A DNA stretch of 64,000 nucleotides from Stenotrophomonas nitritireducens (GCF_001700965.1 NZ_CP016756.1:3524501-3588500); one strand, 5' to 3'; shown: positions 48,451 to 58,391, counted from the stretch's first letter. Made by a program: numbers and translations. Notes: generated by a model from the sequence alone, not told the origin.

Positions 48451-49857
48451 TCAGACCAGGCCGGTGGCGTAGTACACGCCAATGATCGCGAACACCGCCA
48501 GGGTCTTGATGATGGTGATGGCGAAGATGTCCTTGTAGGACTGGCGGTGGGTGAGGCCGGTTACCGCAAGCACGGTTATCACCGCGCCGTTATGCGGCAG
48601 CGTGTCCATGCCGCCGGAGGCCATCGCGGCGACGCGATGCAGCACTTCCATCGGAATCCCCGCCGCCTGCGCATTGGCGATGAAGCTGTCGGCCATGGCG
48701 GCCAGCGCGATGCTCATGCCACCGGAGGCCGAGCCGGTGATGCCGGCCATGGCGGTGACCGAAACCGCTTCGTTGACCAGCGGGTTGGGGATGGAACCCA
48801 GTGCGTTGGCTACCACCAGGAAGCCGGGCAGGGCGGCAATCACCGCGCCGAAACCATATTCGGAAGCGGTGTTCATCGAGGCCAGCATGGCGCCGCCGAT
48901 GGCCGATTTGGTGCCCTCGGCGAACGAGGCGACCACCGGCTTCCAGGCGAAGGCGATGACACTGAGGATGCCCAGCAGCAACGCGCCCTGTACGGCCCAG
49001 ATGGCTGCCATCTTGGATACTTCCTGCACCACCGGTGCCGGGTTGCCGATCACCGCCGGCACGAAGGATTGGGTTTCACCATAGAAGCCGGGGATCCAGC
49101 GGGTGAGCAGGAAGTTGGCCACGCCCACCAGGATCAACGGCGCGATCGCCACCAGCGGATGCGCCAGGTTCTGGCCCTGGAAGGGTTCTGGTTCGTTGCG
49201 CAGTTCCTCGTTGGCACCGGCATAGCCTTCGCCATTGCGCATGGCCGCACGGCGGCGCCATTCCAGGTAGCTCATGCCCAGGATCAGGATCACCACCGTG
49301 CCGATCACACCCAGCCAGGGTGCAGCCCAGCTGTTGGTGCCGAAGAATGCCGAGGGAATGATGTTCTGGATCTGCGGGGTGCCCGGCAGCGCGTCCATGG
49401 TGAAGGTGAAGGCGCCCAGCGCGATGGTGCCCGGGATCAGGCGCTTGGGAATGTTGCTCTGGCGGAACAGCTCGGCGGCGAACGGATAGACCGCAAACAC
49501 CACCACGAACAGCGATACGCCGCCGTAAGTGAGCAGGGCGCAGACCAGCACGATCGACAGCATCGCGCGCTTGGCGCCCACCAGCTTGATGGTGGCGCTG
49601 ACGATGGACTTGGAAAAGCCCGACACCTCGATCAGCTTGCCGAAGACGGCGCCCAGCACGAAGACCGGGAAGTACAACTTCAGGAAGCCGACCATCTTGT
49701 CCATGAACAAGCCGGTGAACATCGGCTGCACCAGCGTGGGGTCGGTCAGCAGCACCGCGCCCAGCGCCGCCACCGGTGCGAACAGGATCACGCTGTAGCC
49801 GCGGTAGGCGACAAACATCAGGAAGCACAGGGCCGCCAATACGATCAGAAACGACAT
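48451..49857 (-). CDS. GntP-family permease
   Basis: A 468-residue inner-membrane symporter with 12-14 helices. GntP-family blocks are TYGGVSLFVVVFAVYPFAAELFR, GAFTFTMDALPGTPQIQNIIP and GITGSASGGMSIALAAM, near an SGGMDTLPHNGAVI segment. Family members import gluconate or related organic acids with protons; the substrate here is not determined. Divergent from a TonB-dependent receptor, so both may serve uptake of one compound. Confidence 0.85.
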   Translation of the reverse strand: MSFLIVLAALCFLMFVAYRGYSVILFAPVAALGAVLLTDPTLVQPMFTGLFMDKMVGFLKLYFPVFVLGAVFGKLIEVSGFSKSIVSATIKLVGAKRAMLSIVLVCALLTYGGVSLFVVVFAVYPFAAELFRQSNIPKRLIPGTIALGAFTFTMDALPGTPQIQNIIPSAFFGTNSWAAPWLGVIGTVVILILGMSYLEWRRRAAMRNGEGYAGANEELRNEPEPFQGQNLAHPLVAIAPLILVGVANFLLTRWIPGFYGETQSFVPAVIGNPAPVVQEVSKMAAIWAVQGALLLGILSVIAFAWKPVVASFAEGTKSAIGGAMLASMNTASEYGFGAVIAALPGFLVVANALGSIPNPLVNEAVSVTAMAGITGSASGGMSIALAAMADSFIANAQAAGIPMEVLHRVAAMASGGMDTLPHNGAVITVLAVTGLTHRQSYKDIFAITIIKTLAVFAIIGVYYATGLV

Positions 49858-49973
49858 TCAGGGCTCCCGGCCAATACACAGTGCCGGCGAGTATCAGCAC
49901 CGCAGGCGGTCCGGCCCACTGTACGAAGGGACTATACGCGGCTGGCTAACGCTCCTTTAACGTGCGCTCCATG

Positions 49974-49991
49974 GCGGCACTCGTATGCCGC
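49974..49991. promoter_or_regulatory. Inverted repeat upstream of the TonB-receptor gene
   Basis: GCGGCA-N6-TGCCGC, 28 bp before the ATG at 50020 and within the divergent GntP/receptor gap (49858-50019). Position fits an operator or an mRNA hairpin; no regulator gene is adjacent. Confidence 0.35.
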
Positions 49992-50019
49992 TACGTCATA
50001 CCCGGGAGGAGGGAGACCA

Positions 50020-52260
50020 ATGAAGCGCAAGTATCTGAGTATCGCCATCGGTGGCATTCTGTTGGCACCGGCTGCATTCGTGCAGGCGCAGGAGCAGCAG
50101 GCAGTGCCGGCAGGCACCCAGGCCACGCAGCTGGACGAAGTAACCGTAACCGCACGCCGCCGCACCGAGTCCATCCAGGACGTGCCGGTGGCGGTCAGCG
50201 CCTTCGGCGAGGAGCAGATCAAGGATCTGCAGGCCTCGACCGTGGAAGGCCTGCAGGGCGCCGTGCCCAATATGAACATCGCCCAGGGCCGTGGTTCGGC
50301 CAACAGCGTCAACGTCTTCATCCGCGGCATCGGCCAGCCGGACGCGCTGCAGACCTTCGACCCGGGCGTGGGCATGTATGTCGATGACGTGTACTACTCG
50401 CGCATCAATGGCGCGCTCTTCTCGCTGTTCGACATCCAGCAGCTGGAAGTGCTGCGCGGCCCGCAGGGCACGCTGTACGGCAAGAATTCCACCGGCGGCG
50501 CGATCAAGCTGACCACCAAGAACCCCTTCGACAATGAAGGCGGCGCGGTGGAAGTGACGGCCGGTGACTACGGTCGCCTGGAAGGCCGCTTCTATGTTTC
50601 GGGCAAGCTCAGCGACACGCTGGCCGGCAGCATTGCCGGTGCCAAGATCACCAATGACGGCTACGTCAAGGATGCGGTCACCGGCAAGCGCTACAACGAC
50701 GACGACACCGAAGCCCTGCGCATGAAGCTGGCCTACAAGCCGACTGATAATTTCAGTGCGGTGTTGTCGCTGGATACCACCAAGCAGGACGCTGCGCTGA
50801 CCCTGGGCCGGCCGATGGCGCCGCTGCTGCAGACCAGCCTGGCACCTGCTGGCGTGATCGTGTTGCAGCCGGGTGAAACCGGCAAGTGGAACCGCCGCGC
50901 GCAGACCTCGTTCAAGGACGGCGAAGGCCAGTACCTGAAGCATTCCGGCGCCTCGCTGGCGATGGAATGGGAGATCAACGAGCAGTTCATGCTCAAGAGC
51001 ATCAGCTCCTATCGCAAGCTCAAGACCAAGTCGTATATCGACATCGACGCTTCCGAATACGAGCTGGGCGATGTGCTGGTGGCACTGGACCAGAACCAGA
51101 AGAGCCAGGAATTCCAGCTGCATTACGACAATGGCTCCAACCTGCACGCCACTTTTGGTGCGTACTACATGAAGGAGAACGTGCCGTCGTACCAGGAAGC
51201 CTATGCCGACGATCTGTTCTCGTTCATGGGCGCTGGCGTGCCGTTCCTGCGCACCATCGGTGACGACCTGACCACCACTTCGGTTGCTGCGTTCGCCCAC
51301 GTCAACTGGGAATTCGTGCCGACCTGGACCGTGGCGGCCGGTGTGCGCTGGACCAAGGACAAGAAGGACTACGACCGCACCACCAGCACGTTCTGGGGCG
51401 CACCGTTCACTGCTTTGAACGGCACGGTTGCCTTCGATGCGAAGGCCTCATGGACCGCGGTGACGCCGTCGATCAGCCTGCAGAAGGAGTTCAGCGACAA
51501 CCTGATGGGCTATGTGTCGGCCAATCGTGGCTTCAAGTCCGGTGGCTTCAACGGCCGTGCCAATACGGTGTATGACACCGAGCACGCCAAGTTCGACCCG
51601 GAACACGTGTGGACCTACGAGCTGGGCCTGAAGGGCAGCTCGGCCGACCACCGCATGCGCGGTACCGCCACTGCGTTCTACAGCAACTACAGCGATTTCC
51701 AGGCACGTGTTTCGCAGGACGTGGGCACTTTCCCGGTGTTGAACGCAGCCAAGCTCAACATCAAGGGCATCGAGCTGGAAGGCAGTGCACTGCTGGGCGA
51801 AGCCACCACGCTGAGCGCGCAGTTGGGCTGGATGGATGCCAAGTACGACAGTTTCGAGGACTTCCGCCTTGATCCGTCCTACGCCGGCTACGACCCGAGC
51901 GTGAACCACGACCACGTGCCGTTCTCGCCGGATTGGACGGCCCGCGTGGCCTTGCAGCATGTGTTCTCGCTGGGTGACAACGGCAGCCTGACCTTTGGCG
52001 GCGACGTGTCCTATCGCGGCGACACTTGGCTGTCGGTGGACAACCGCAAGGTGCTGAGCCAGGACGCTTACACCCTGGTGGGCGCATACGGCGTGTGGGA
52101 TTCGTCGCAGCTGACCTGGCAGGTCCGCGCAGGCGTGCGCAACCTGACCGACAAGCAGTACAAGACCGAAGGCCAGGAGTTCGCCAGCGTCGGCAACATC
52201 CAGACCGCGTATTACGGTCTGCCGCGCAACTGGTATGTGTCGGTGCGTTACAACTTCTGA
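50020..52260 (+). CDS. TonB-dependent outer-membrane receptor
   Basis: A 746-residue receptor with a signal peptide (MKRKYLSIAIGGILLAPAAF VQA). The N-terminal plug starts with a TonB-box-like DEVTVTA and SIQDVPVAVSAFG, then FIRGIGQPDALQTFDPGVGMYVDDVYYSR and LRGPQGTLYGKNSTGGAIKL. A 22-strand barrel ends YVSVRYNF, with terminal Phe for BAM recognition. Ligand unknown; siderophore, carbohydrate or vitamin uptake are possible. The ATG at 50020 has GGGAGGAGGGAGA upstream; the frame open to the left is only the antisense of the GntP gene. Confidence 0.93.
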   Translation: MKRKYLSIAIGGILLAPAAFVQAQEQQAVPAGTQATQLDEVTVTARRRTESIQDVPVAVSAFGEEQIKDLQASTVEGLQGAVPNMNIAQGRGSANSVNVFIRGIGQPDALQTFDPGVGMYVDDVYYSRINGALFSLFDIQQLEVLRGPQGTLYGKNSTGGAIKLTTKNPFDNEGGAVEVTAGDYGRLEGRFYVSGKLSDTLAGSIAGAKITNDGYVKDAVTGKRYNDDDTEALRMKLAYKPTDNFSAVLSLDTTKQDAALTLGRPMAPLLQTSLAPAGVIVLQPGETGKWNRRAQTSFKDGEGQYLKHSGASLAMEWEINEQFMLKSISSYRKLKTKSYIDIDASEYELGDVLVALDQNQKSQEFQLHYDNGSNLHATFGAYYMKENVPSYQEAYADDLFSFMGAGVPFLRTIGDDLTTTSVAAFAHVNWEFVPTWTVAAGVRWTKDKKDYDRTTSTFWGAPFTALNGTVAFDAKASWTAVTPSISLQKEFSDNLMGYVSANRGFKSGGFNGRANTVYDTEHAKFDPEHVWTYELGLKGSSADHRMRGTATAFYSNYSDFQARVSQDVGTFPVLNAAKLNIKGIELEGSALLGEATTLSAQLGWMDAKYDSFEDFRLDPSYAGYDPSVNHDHVPFSPDWTARVALQHVFSLGDNGSLTFGGDVSYRGDTWLSVDNRKVLSQDAYTLVGAYGVWDSSQLTWQVRAGVRNLTDKQYKTEGQEFASVGNIQTAYYGLPRNWYVSVRYNF

Positions 52261-52301
52261 TCATGGGGGCCGGTGACGGCTAGCTGACAGGAACGCAAGG
52301 C

Positions 52302-52335
52302 AGCCCTTTCCCGCGTAGCGGGGAAGGGCTTTTTT
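52302..52335 (+). terminator. Terminator of the TonB-receptor gene
   Basis: Stem AGCCCTTTCCCGC / GCGGGGAAGGGCT with loop GTA, then T6. 41 bp after the stop. Confidence 0.88.
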
Positions 52336-52680
52336 GTTTGTGGCTGCTGCGCTGGTTGTAGCTGCGGCTGTAGTGAAGGTCGTGGCGATTGCTGGTGTTG
52401 TTGCTGTGGTAGTTGATTTGGCTTTGGTTTTGGCTGCTGCTGTGGCTGATGCTTTGGCTTTGGCTTTGGCTTTGGCTGTGGCTGTGGCTGTGGCTTTGGC
52501 TGTTGTTGGTGTTGGTGTTGGTGCTTGAAGCCCCTCTCTCGCCTGCGGGAGAGGGGTTGGGGTGAGGGGAGCTTTTGCTGTTGGCTTTCGAGCTCTGGCT
52601 TTTGATGAAAAAGCTAAAAAGCAAACTCCTGGCGACCCGCACCCTCACCCCAACCCCTCTCCCGGGGGGAGAGGGGCTTC
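52336..52680. repeat. Low-complexity repeats and C/G-tract element pair
   Basis: 52336-52528 is a degenerate microsatellite built on TTGGCT and related hexamers (runs of GGCTTT and GGCTGT). It is followed by two inverted copies of a C/G element: CCCCTCTCTCGCCTGCGGGA with GGGGTTGGGGTGAGGGG near 52531-52571, and CCCTCACCCCAACCCCTCTC near 52641-52677. The stretch 52261-52777 has no supported gene; an open frame of alternating Ala/Leu/Val over the microsatellite is an artefact. Confidence 0.8.
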
Positions 52681-52777
52681 AAGCAAAGGCCTCAAGCAAA
52701 GGCCTCAAGCCATGCACTGCTTCATCCTTCCCTCTTAACTCCGTATCCTGCCAAACAGCTTCCGGGAAACGCTTTCC

Positions 52778-55700
52778 ATGTTGAGTCTGGTAACAGTGGC
52801 CTTGGCGGGTCTGGCCTGGTTGGCCTTGATGTTCGGCGTGGCGCTGTACGGCGAACGCCGGCCTACGGCATTCGCGCGGCACTGGCGGCATATCTACACC
52901 TTGTCGCTGGCGGTGCACTGCACCTCGTGGACGTTCTATGGCACCGTCACCCAGGCTGCGCGGCACGGTTGGCCGCTGCCGCCAACTTTCGTCGGCGCAA
53001 TTCTTTTCTATGCGCTCGCCATCGGCGTGATGATGCGGCTGGTGCGGCTGGCGCGCGAAACCAATGCCACCTCGCTGGCCGATCTGATTGCCGCGCGGCT
53101 GGGACGTGATGCCTGGTTGGCGGCGACGGTGACGCTGGTGACCGTGCTGGGCCTGATTCCCTATATCGCGCTGCAGCTCAAGGCGGTGGCTATGAGCTTC
53201 GGCATGATCACCTCGCGCGCGGTAGACGCCGGCCAGACCGGTTCCATCTGGCACGACAGCGCCTTGTATGTGGCGTTGGCGATGGCCTTGTTCGCGATGT
53301 TGTTCGGTGCACGCCGCGCCGATGCCTCCGAGCACAACCGTGGCTTGGTGCTGGCGATGGCTGCCGAGTCGGTGTTCAAGCTGGGCGCGATGCTGGCGCT
53401 GGGAGTATTTGTCTGGTTTGGCCTGAAAGGAGTTCCTGCCACGCTGCCAGCGCCGGTCAATCCACAGGAAGGCGGGTTCATTCCGCTGGTGATCCTTGGC
53501 GGGCTGGCAATGTTTCTGCTGCCGCATCAGTTCCACGTCGGCGTGGTGGAGTGCCGCGATCCGGCTGATGTGCGCACTGCGCGCTGGCTGTTTCCGTTGT
53601 ACCTGTTGCTGATCGCGTTGCCGATCCTGCCCTTGGCGCGCGCCGGCACGCTGCTGCTCGGCAACAGCGTGCCCTCGGACATGTATACCCTGGCGCTGCC
53701 GTTCGCTGCGGGCCATGAAGGCGTCGCCTTGTTCGCTTTCCTCGGTGGGTTGAGTGCGGCCACCGGCATGGTGGTGGTGAGCACGCTGACCTTGAGTCTG
53801 ATGATCGGCAACCACTGGTTTGCACCCGGCCTGTTGCGCAGCGCCTGGGCACGTGCCGGCGGCGGCGACCATCGTCGCGAGCTGGTGTGGCTGCGGCGCG
53901 CGGGCATCTGCGTGATCATGCTGCTGGCCTGGGGCTATAGCCGGCTGATTGGCGGCGGCAACGTGCTGGCCGACATCGGCGCGGTGTCGTTCTCGGCGAT
54001 GGCCACCTTGGTGCCGGTGCTGGCCTTTGCGATCTGGCGGCCGCAGACGCCGCCGCGCGCGGCCATTGCGGGTGTGCTGGCCGGTTTCGCCACCTGGGCC
54101 TGGGTGCTGCTGTTGCCGTCATTGCTGGAGAGCGGCGGGCGCGCGCCGGCGTGGCTGCTGCAGGGCCCGTTCGGTTGGCAGTGGCTCGCGCCGCAGGGCT
54201 TGTTCGGCTTGACCGGCTGGACGCCGCTGGGCCGTGCGGTGGGTGCCAGCCTGTTTGTCGGCACGGCGGTGACGCTGCTGTCGATGGCCTGGCGGCGTGA
54301 TACGCCGGACCGCATCAGTCGCAATCTCGACGCCGAAACCCTGCGCGATGCCGGCCGTCGTTTCCTGCCGTATGAGCGCGTGCAGCGCCTGCTGGCCGAT
54401 GCGCCGCGCACTGGCGCCGTTCCTGCAGCCATCGAGGCCAGTGTTGAACGGGAATTGTCAGCGGTGCTGGGTGCGGCCTCCGCACGCTTGTTGCTGGACG
54501 CGGCACGACGCGAGGGACGTGAGCTGGCGACGGTAGCGGCCATCGTCAGCGAAGCCTCCCAGGATCTGCGCTTCAGTCAGCAGGTGTTGCAGGCGGCGTT
54601 GCAGAACATGAGCCAGGGCATCAGCGTGATCGACCGCGAGCAGCGGCTGGTGGCGTGGAACCGGCCATATGCGCGCATGTTTGGATTCCCCGATGAACTG
54701 CTGCAGGTGGGCCGCCCAATTGTTGATCTGACCCGCTGGGCATTGCAGGCAATGCCTGCGCGCGGTGGCGACGAGCGTGCGGTGGACCGGCGGCTGGCCT
54801 TCATGCGCGCTGGCACGCCGCATTTGACCGAGCGGGTGTTTCCGGATGGCAAGATTGTCGAGATCCGCGGCAACCCGATGCCGGGCGGCGGTTTTGTGGC
54901 CACCTTCACCGATGTCACCGCGTTTCGCCGCAGCGAGCGCGAGCTCAAGCGCAGCAACGAAACGCTGGAACAACGCGTGGGCGAACGCACCGCCTTGCTG
55001 GAGTCGGCCAAGCGCGAGGCTGAGCGCGCCAACGATGCCAAGAGCCGCTTCCTGGCCGCGGTGGGGCACGACCTGCTGCAGCCGCTGCATGCCGCCCATC
55101 TGTTCACCGATACGCTGGCGCAGCAGGTGGAATCCAGCCAGCAGCAACAGACGGTGATGCAGATCCGCGGTGCGCTGGATTCAACCACCGATCTGCTGAC
55201 CGGTTTGTTCGACATGTCGCGGCTGGAAGCCGGTGGGCTGGTGCCGCAGGCGCGTGATCTGCCCTTGGCCGAAGTGCTGGATCCGCTGGTCTCCGAGTTC
55301 CGTGCGCTGGCCACCGCGCGCGGTCTTGATTTCCACTATGTGCCCACCCGCGCCTGGGTCAACAGCGACCCGCAACTGCTGCGCCGGGTGCTGCAGAACT
55401 TCCTCGCCAACGCGGTGCGCTACACCAGTGCGGGTGGCGTGTTGCTGGGGGTGCGCCGCGAGGGCCAGCAGCTGCGCGTTGAGGTACATGACACCGGGCC
55501 GGGCATCGCCAAGCAGGAACAGCAGCGGATTTTCGAGGAGTTCCGGCGTGGCGAGGACAGCAGCGGGCAAGGGCTCGGTCTGGGCCTGGCCATTGCTGAT
55601 CGCATTGCCGGCCTGCTGCATGCGCCGCTGCGTCTACGCAGTGAAAAAGGGCGAGGTACGGTGTTCTCGGTATCGCTGCAACATGTGGCTTCGCCACAAA

Positions 55701-56137
55701 TGGCCGCTACGCCGCACCTGCGCAACGCGGCGACTTCGGGTGGCGTATCGGTGCTGTTGGTCGACAACGATCCGGCGGCCTTGCAGGGCCTGGCCGGTCT
55801 GTTGCGTGGCTGGGGCTACAACGTGGCCGAGGCCGCCGGCGAAACACAGGCGGTGGCAGCATTGCAGGCATTGCCCGCCAGTTTGTGGTTGTTCGACTAC
55901 AACCTGGATGACGGCGATACCGGTACCGCCCTGCAGCTGCGGTTGGGCGAACGCTTTGGCGCGCGCCCAACCCTGATCCTCAGTGCCGACGACAGCCTGG
56001 GCACGCGCCGCGAAGTTTTGGAGCAGGGACTGACGCTGCTGCACAAGCCGGTGCGTCCGCTTGCGCTGAAATCGATTCTTGATCGGCTGTTGGCGGCCGA
56101 TGCGCTGAGACCAGATGCGGGGCGGCGCGAGTCTTAG
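52778..56137 (+). CDS. Hybrid histidine kinase with SLC5-type sensor domain
   Basis: A 1119-residue protein. Residues 1-510 form a sodium/solute-symporter-like (SLC5) 13-helix region; a PAS domain lies at about 606-720 (NMSQGISVIDREQRLVAWNRPY). HisKA follows with phospho-acceptor His764 in AVGHDLLQPLH, then HATPase (NFLANAVRYT, HDTGPGI, GQGLGLGLAI) and a C-terminal receiver with Asp1040 in LWLFDYNLDD. The family resembles CbrA-like sensors that combine transport-like and kinase modules. No partner gene follows directly; the NarL-type regulator at 58531 is a candidate. Confidence 0.9.
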   Translation: MLSLVTVALAGLAWLALMFGVALYGERRPTAFARHWRHIYTLSLAVHCTSWTFYGTVTQAARHGWPLPPTFVGAILFYALAIGVMMRLVRLARETNATSLADLIAARLGRDAWLAATVTLVTVLGLIPYIALQLKAVAMSFGMITSRAVDAGQTGSIWHDSALYVALAMALFAMLFGARRADASEHNRGLVLAMAAESVFKLGAMLALGVFVWFGLKGVPATLPAPVNPQEGGFIPLVILGGLAMFLLPHQFHVGVVECRDPADVRTARWLFPLYLLLIALPILPLARAGTLLLGNSVPSDMYTLALPFAAGHEGVALFAFLGGLSAATGMVVVSTLTLSLMIGNHWFAPGLLRSAWARAGGGDHRRELVWLRRAGICVIMLLAWGYSRLIGGGNVLADIGAVSFSAMATLVPVLAFAIWRPQTPPRAAIAGVLAGFATWAWVLLLPSLLESGGRAPAWLLQGPFGWQWLAPQGLFGLTGWTPLGRAVGASLFVGTAVTLLSMAWRRDTPDRISRNLDAETLRDAGRRFLPYERVQRLLADAPRTGAVPAAIEASVERELSAVLGAASARLLLDAARREGRELATVAAIVSEASQDLRFSQQVLQAALQNMSQGISVIDREQRLVAWNRPYARMFGFPDELLQVGRPIVDLTRWALQAMPARGGDERAVDRRLAFMRAGTPHLTERVFPDGKIVEIRGNPMPGGGFVATFTDVTAFRRSERELKRSNETLEQRVGERTALLESAKREAERANDAKSRFLAAVGHDLLQPLHAAHLFTDTLAQQVESSQQQQTVMQIRGALDSTTDLLTGLFDMSRLEAGGLVPQARDLPLAEVLDPLVSEFRALATARGLDFHYVPTRAWVNSDPQLLRRVLQNFLANAVRYTSAGGVLLGVRREGQQLRVEVHDTGPGIAKQEQQRIFEEFRRGEDSSGQGLGLGLAIADRIAGLLHAPLRLRSEKGRGTVFSVSLQHVASPQMAATPHLRNAATSGGVSVLLVDNDPAALQGLAGLLRGWGYNVAEAAGETQAVAALQALPASLWLFDYNLDDGDTGTALQLRLGERFGARPTLILSADDSLGTRREVLEQGLTLLHKPVRPLALKSILDRLLAADALRPDAGRRES

Positions 56138-56154
56138 GTACGCGCATTTTTTAG

Positions 56155-56228
56155 GTAGCCCGGGTAAGCGCAGCGCACCCGGGAGAACCTTGCGATACCC
56201 CCGGGTGCGCTGCGCTTACCCGGGCTAC
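56155..56228. repeat. CCCGGG-family REP pair
   Basis: GTAGCCCGGGTAAGCGCAGC at 56155 and its inverted partner ending CTAC at 56228, between the kinase stop and the BigR-type gene. Confidence 0.9.
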
Positions 56229-56260
56229 GGGCCCCGCGTGCATTGTCGAATGCTTGAAGC

Positions 56261-56581
56261 TTAGCCGCTGGCTTTCCCGCAATAGGCTGCATGCAAGGCC
56301 TGCATCACGCCCATTGCCGGGCTGTCGGCCAGCGCATAGAAAATGCTCTGCGCTTCACGGCGCGTGCTGACCAGCTGCGCATCGCGCATCACCGCCAGGT
56401 GCTGCGACAGCGCCGACATCGACAGACCAACGCCGGCCTGCAATTCGCCCACCGAGGCCTCACCTTCCACCAGCCGGCACAGCACCCGCAGCCGGGCCGG
56501 GTGGGCCAGCGATTTGAGCAGCTGCGCGGCCTGTTCGGCATGCACCTGCATCTGTTCCATATCCATGTCTGAAGCGGGCAT
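56261..56581 (-). CDS. bigR: BigR/SqrR-type ArsR-family repressor
   Basis: A 106-residue winged-helix repressor. Cys35 (RVLCRLVEGE) and Cys101 (AAYCGKA) are 66 residues apart, the same spacing as the redox cysteines 42 and 108 of Xylella BigR. HTH block VGELQAGVGLSMSALSQHLAVM is typical. Persulfides or sulfide are thought to bridge these cysteines and release DNA. Divergent from the persulfide dioxygenase gene. The ATG at 56581 is taken; a TTG one codon upstream is possible. Confidence 0.9.
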   Translation of the reverse strand: MPASDMDMEQMQVHAEQAAQLLKSLAHPARLRVLCRLVEGEASVGELQAGVGLSMSALSQHLAVMRDAQLVSTRREAQSIFYALADSPAMGVMQALHAAYCGKASG

Positions 56582-56622
56582 CAAGGGCGTGCGGCTCGTG
56601 CTTGAACTTTGTGGATGACTAG

Positions 56623-56648
56623 TTTAGTTTAGAAAAAGCTAAATTAAA
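56623..56648. promoter_or_regulatory. Probable BigR operator
   Basis: An AT-rich inverted repeat TTTAGTTTAG-N6-CTAAATTAAA (9 of 10 positions complementary), lying in the divergent gap 41 bp from the bigR start and 14 bp before the ATG at 56663. Composition (AT-rich in a GC-rich genome) and position match ArsR/BigR operators. Confidence 0.75.
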
Positions 56649-56662
56649 AGCGAGGCCTCAAA

Positions 56663-57553
56663 ATGAGCCAGACGCAGATCTCATCCCCCTTGGTCGAACC
56701 GTTCTACGACAAGGACACGGGTACCTTCAGTTATGTGGTTTACGACCAGACCGGCGGCATGGCGGTCATCATCGATCCGGTGCTGGATTACGAGCCGGCA
56801 GGCGCGCGCACCAGCACGGCATCAGCTGATGTGCTGCTGGCGTTCGTGCGCAGCAAGCTGCTGACCGTTGCATGGATCCTGGAAACCCATGCGCATGCCG
56901 ACCATCTCAGTGCGGCGGGCTATCTGGCGGATCAACTGCAGGCGCCGGTCGCGATCGGGCGCGGCATCGTGCAGGTGCAGCAGCACTTCAAGGCGCTGTT
57001 CGGCCTGGGCGATGAATTCATTGCCGACGGGCACCAGTTCGACCGGCTGTTCGACGACGGCGACACCTTCAACGTCGGCGCATTGAATGCGCGGGTGATT
57101 GCCACGCCGGGGCATACCGATGACGGCCTGACCTACGTGATCGGTGATGCCGCATTTGTCGGCGATACAGTGTTTGCCGCCGACACCGGCACCGCCCGCT
57201 GTGATTTCCCCGGCGGTGACGCGCAACGCCTGTATGCATCGATACAGCGGATCCTGTCGCTGCCCGGCGATACCCGCATCTTCCTGTGCCATGACTATCC
57301 GGGCACGCGCCGGGAGGCCCATGCACTGACCAGCATCGACGAGCAGAAGCAGCACAATCTGCATCTCAAGGACGGCACCGACGCGCCCACCTTCGTGCAG
57401 ATGCGCGAGCAGCGTGATGCCACCTTGCCGGTGCCGAAGCTGATCCTGCCTGCCTTGCAGGTGAATATCCGCGGTGGGCGCTTGCCCGAGCCGGATGCCA
57501 ATGGCGTGCGCTACCTGCGCTTGCCCCTGGACCAGATCGGGCACACGTCATGA
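56663..57553 (+). CDS. blh: Metallo-beta-lactamase-fold persulfide dioxygenase (Blh/ETHE1-like)
   Basis: A 296-residue MBL-fold protein with [43 protein letters not shown] and [13 protein letters not shown]. In Xylella and Agrobacterium the homologue Blh works in the BigR operon to oxidise sulfide-derived persulfides, and iron ligands His/Asp are preserved here. It is the first gene of a three-gene operon with overlapping ATGA junctions. Confidence 0.93.
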   Translation: MSQTQISSPLVEPFYDKDTGTFSYVVYDQTGGMAVIIDPVLDYEPAGARTSTASADVLLAFVRSKLLTVAWILETHAHADHLSAAGYLADQLQAPVAIGRGIVQVQQHFKALFGLGDEFIADGHQFDRLFDDGDTFNVGALNARVIATPGHTDDGLTYVIGDAAFVGDTVFAADTGTARCDFPGGDAQRLYASIQRILSLPGDTRIFLCHDYPGTRREAHALTSIDEQKQHNLHLKDGTDAPTFVQMREQRDATLPVPKLILPALQVNIRGGRLPEPDANGVRYLRLPLDQIGHTS

Positions 57554-57963
57554 GTACCTGGATGACCGCGCTGGCCGGTGGCGTATTGATCGGCCTGGCC
57601 GCCACCTTGCTGCTATGGCTGACCGGCCGTATCGCCGGTATCAGCGGCATCGTCGGCGGTGTGCTGATGCCGCGCAGCGGCGACGTGGCCTGGCGGGCCG
57701 CATTCCTGATCGGGCTGATCGGTGCCGGCGCCGCGTACCTGTGGCTGGTACCCGGCGCCTATACGCCGCGCCAGGGTTTCCCGCCGTTGCTGCTGGTAAC
57801 AGCCGGCTTGCTGGTTGGGTTTGGCACCCGCATGGGCAATGGCTGTACCAGCGGCCACGGTGTCTGTGGTTTGGGGCGCTTGTCCGTGCGTTCGTTCGCT
57901 GCCGTGCTGACCTTCATGGCGACGGCGATTTTGACCACCTACATCGTCAGGCATGTGGCATGA
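57550..57963 (+). CDS. YeeE/YedE-family half-transporter PmpA
   Basis: A 137-residue membrane protein with four helices and signature [19 protein letters not shown], in which the Cys residues are characteristic of the YeeE/YedE (DUF395) family moving thiosulfate or related sulfur anions. It is one half of a split transporter; PmpB at 57960 is the other. Start and stop overlap neighbours by four bases. Confidence 0.92.
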   Translation: MSTWMTALAGGVLIGLAATLLLWLTGRIAGISGIVGGVLMPRSGDVAWRAAFLIGLIGAGAAYLWLVPGAYTPRQGFPPLLLVTAGLLVGFGTRMGNGCTSGHGVCGLGRLSVRSFAAVLTFMATAILTTYIVRHVA

Positions 57964-58391
57964 GTACCTCGCGTATCACCTTGGCGGCACTGGTTTCCGG
58001 CGCGTTGTTCGGCGTGGGCCTGGCGCTGTCAGGCATGACCGATCCGCTGCGCATCCTCGGTTTCCTCGATGTGTTAGGCGATTTCGATCCGGCCCTGCTG
58101 TTCGTGCTGGGCGGTGCTGTCGGCACCACGATGCTGCTGTTCCGTTTCGTGCTGCGGCGGCCGGCGCCGGTATTGGCTGAGCGTTTCCAGATCTCGGATC
58201 TGCGCCATATCGACCGGCCATTGCTGATCGGTGCGGCCTTGTTCGGCATTGGCTGGGGACTGGCCGGCTACTGCCCGGGGCCTGCGCTGGTGGGCCTGGG
58301 CGTGTTGTCACCGGAGGCGCTGTGGTTTGTGCCGGCAATGCTGGCTGGCATGCTGCTGCACAAGGCAACAACTCGGAGCACGGGCTCGTAG
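57960..58391 (+). CDS. YeeE/YedE-family half-transporter PmpB
   Basis: A 143-residue membrane protein with four helices, block [21 protein letters not shown] and Cys-containing [17 protein letters not shown]. It pairs with PmpA to form a transporter for sulfur species; export of sulfite or import of thiosulfate are the options. Its TAG stop (58389-58391) is the TAG of the GTAG start of a REP element. Confidence 0.92.
   Translation: MSTSRITLAALVSGALFGVGLALSGMTDPLRILGFLDVLGDFDPALLFVLGGAVGTTMLLFRFVLRRPAPVLAERFQISDLRHIDRPLLIGAALFGIGWGLAGYCPGPALVGLGVLSPEALWFVPAMLAGMLLHKATTRSTGS

Noticed and set aside
48547..50019. Open frame of 491 codons joined in frame to the TonB-receptor gene
   Set aside because: It is the antisense of the GntP permease gene, its residues (His/Arg/Gly-rich) are unlike any protein, and the receptor has its own signal peptide and ribosome site at 50020.
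52334..52528. Small frame of alternating Ala/Leu/Val
   Set aside because: It is a translation of the TTGGCT microsatellite; no ribosome site and no natural sequence variation.
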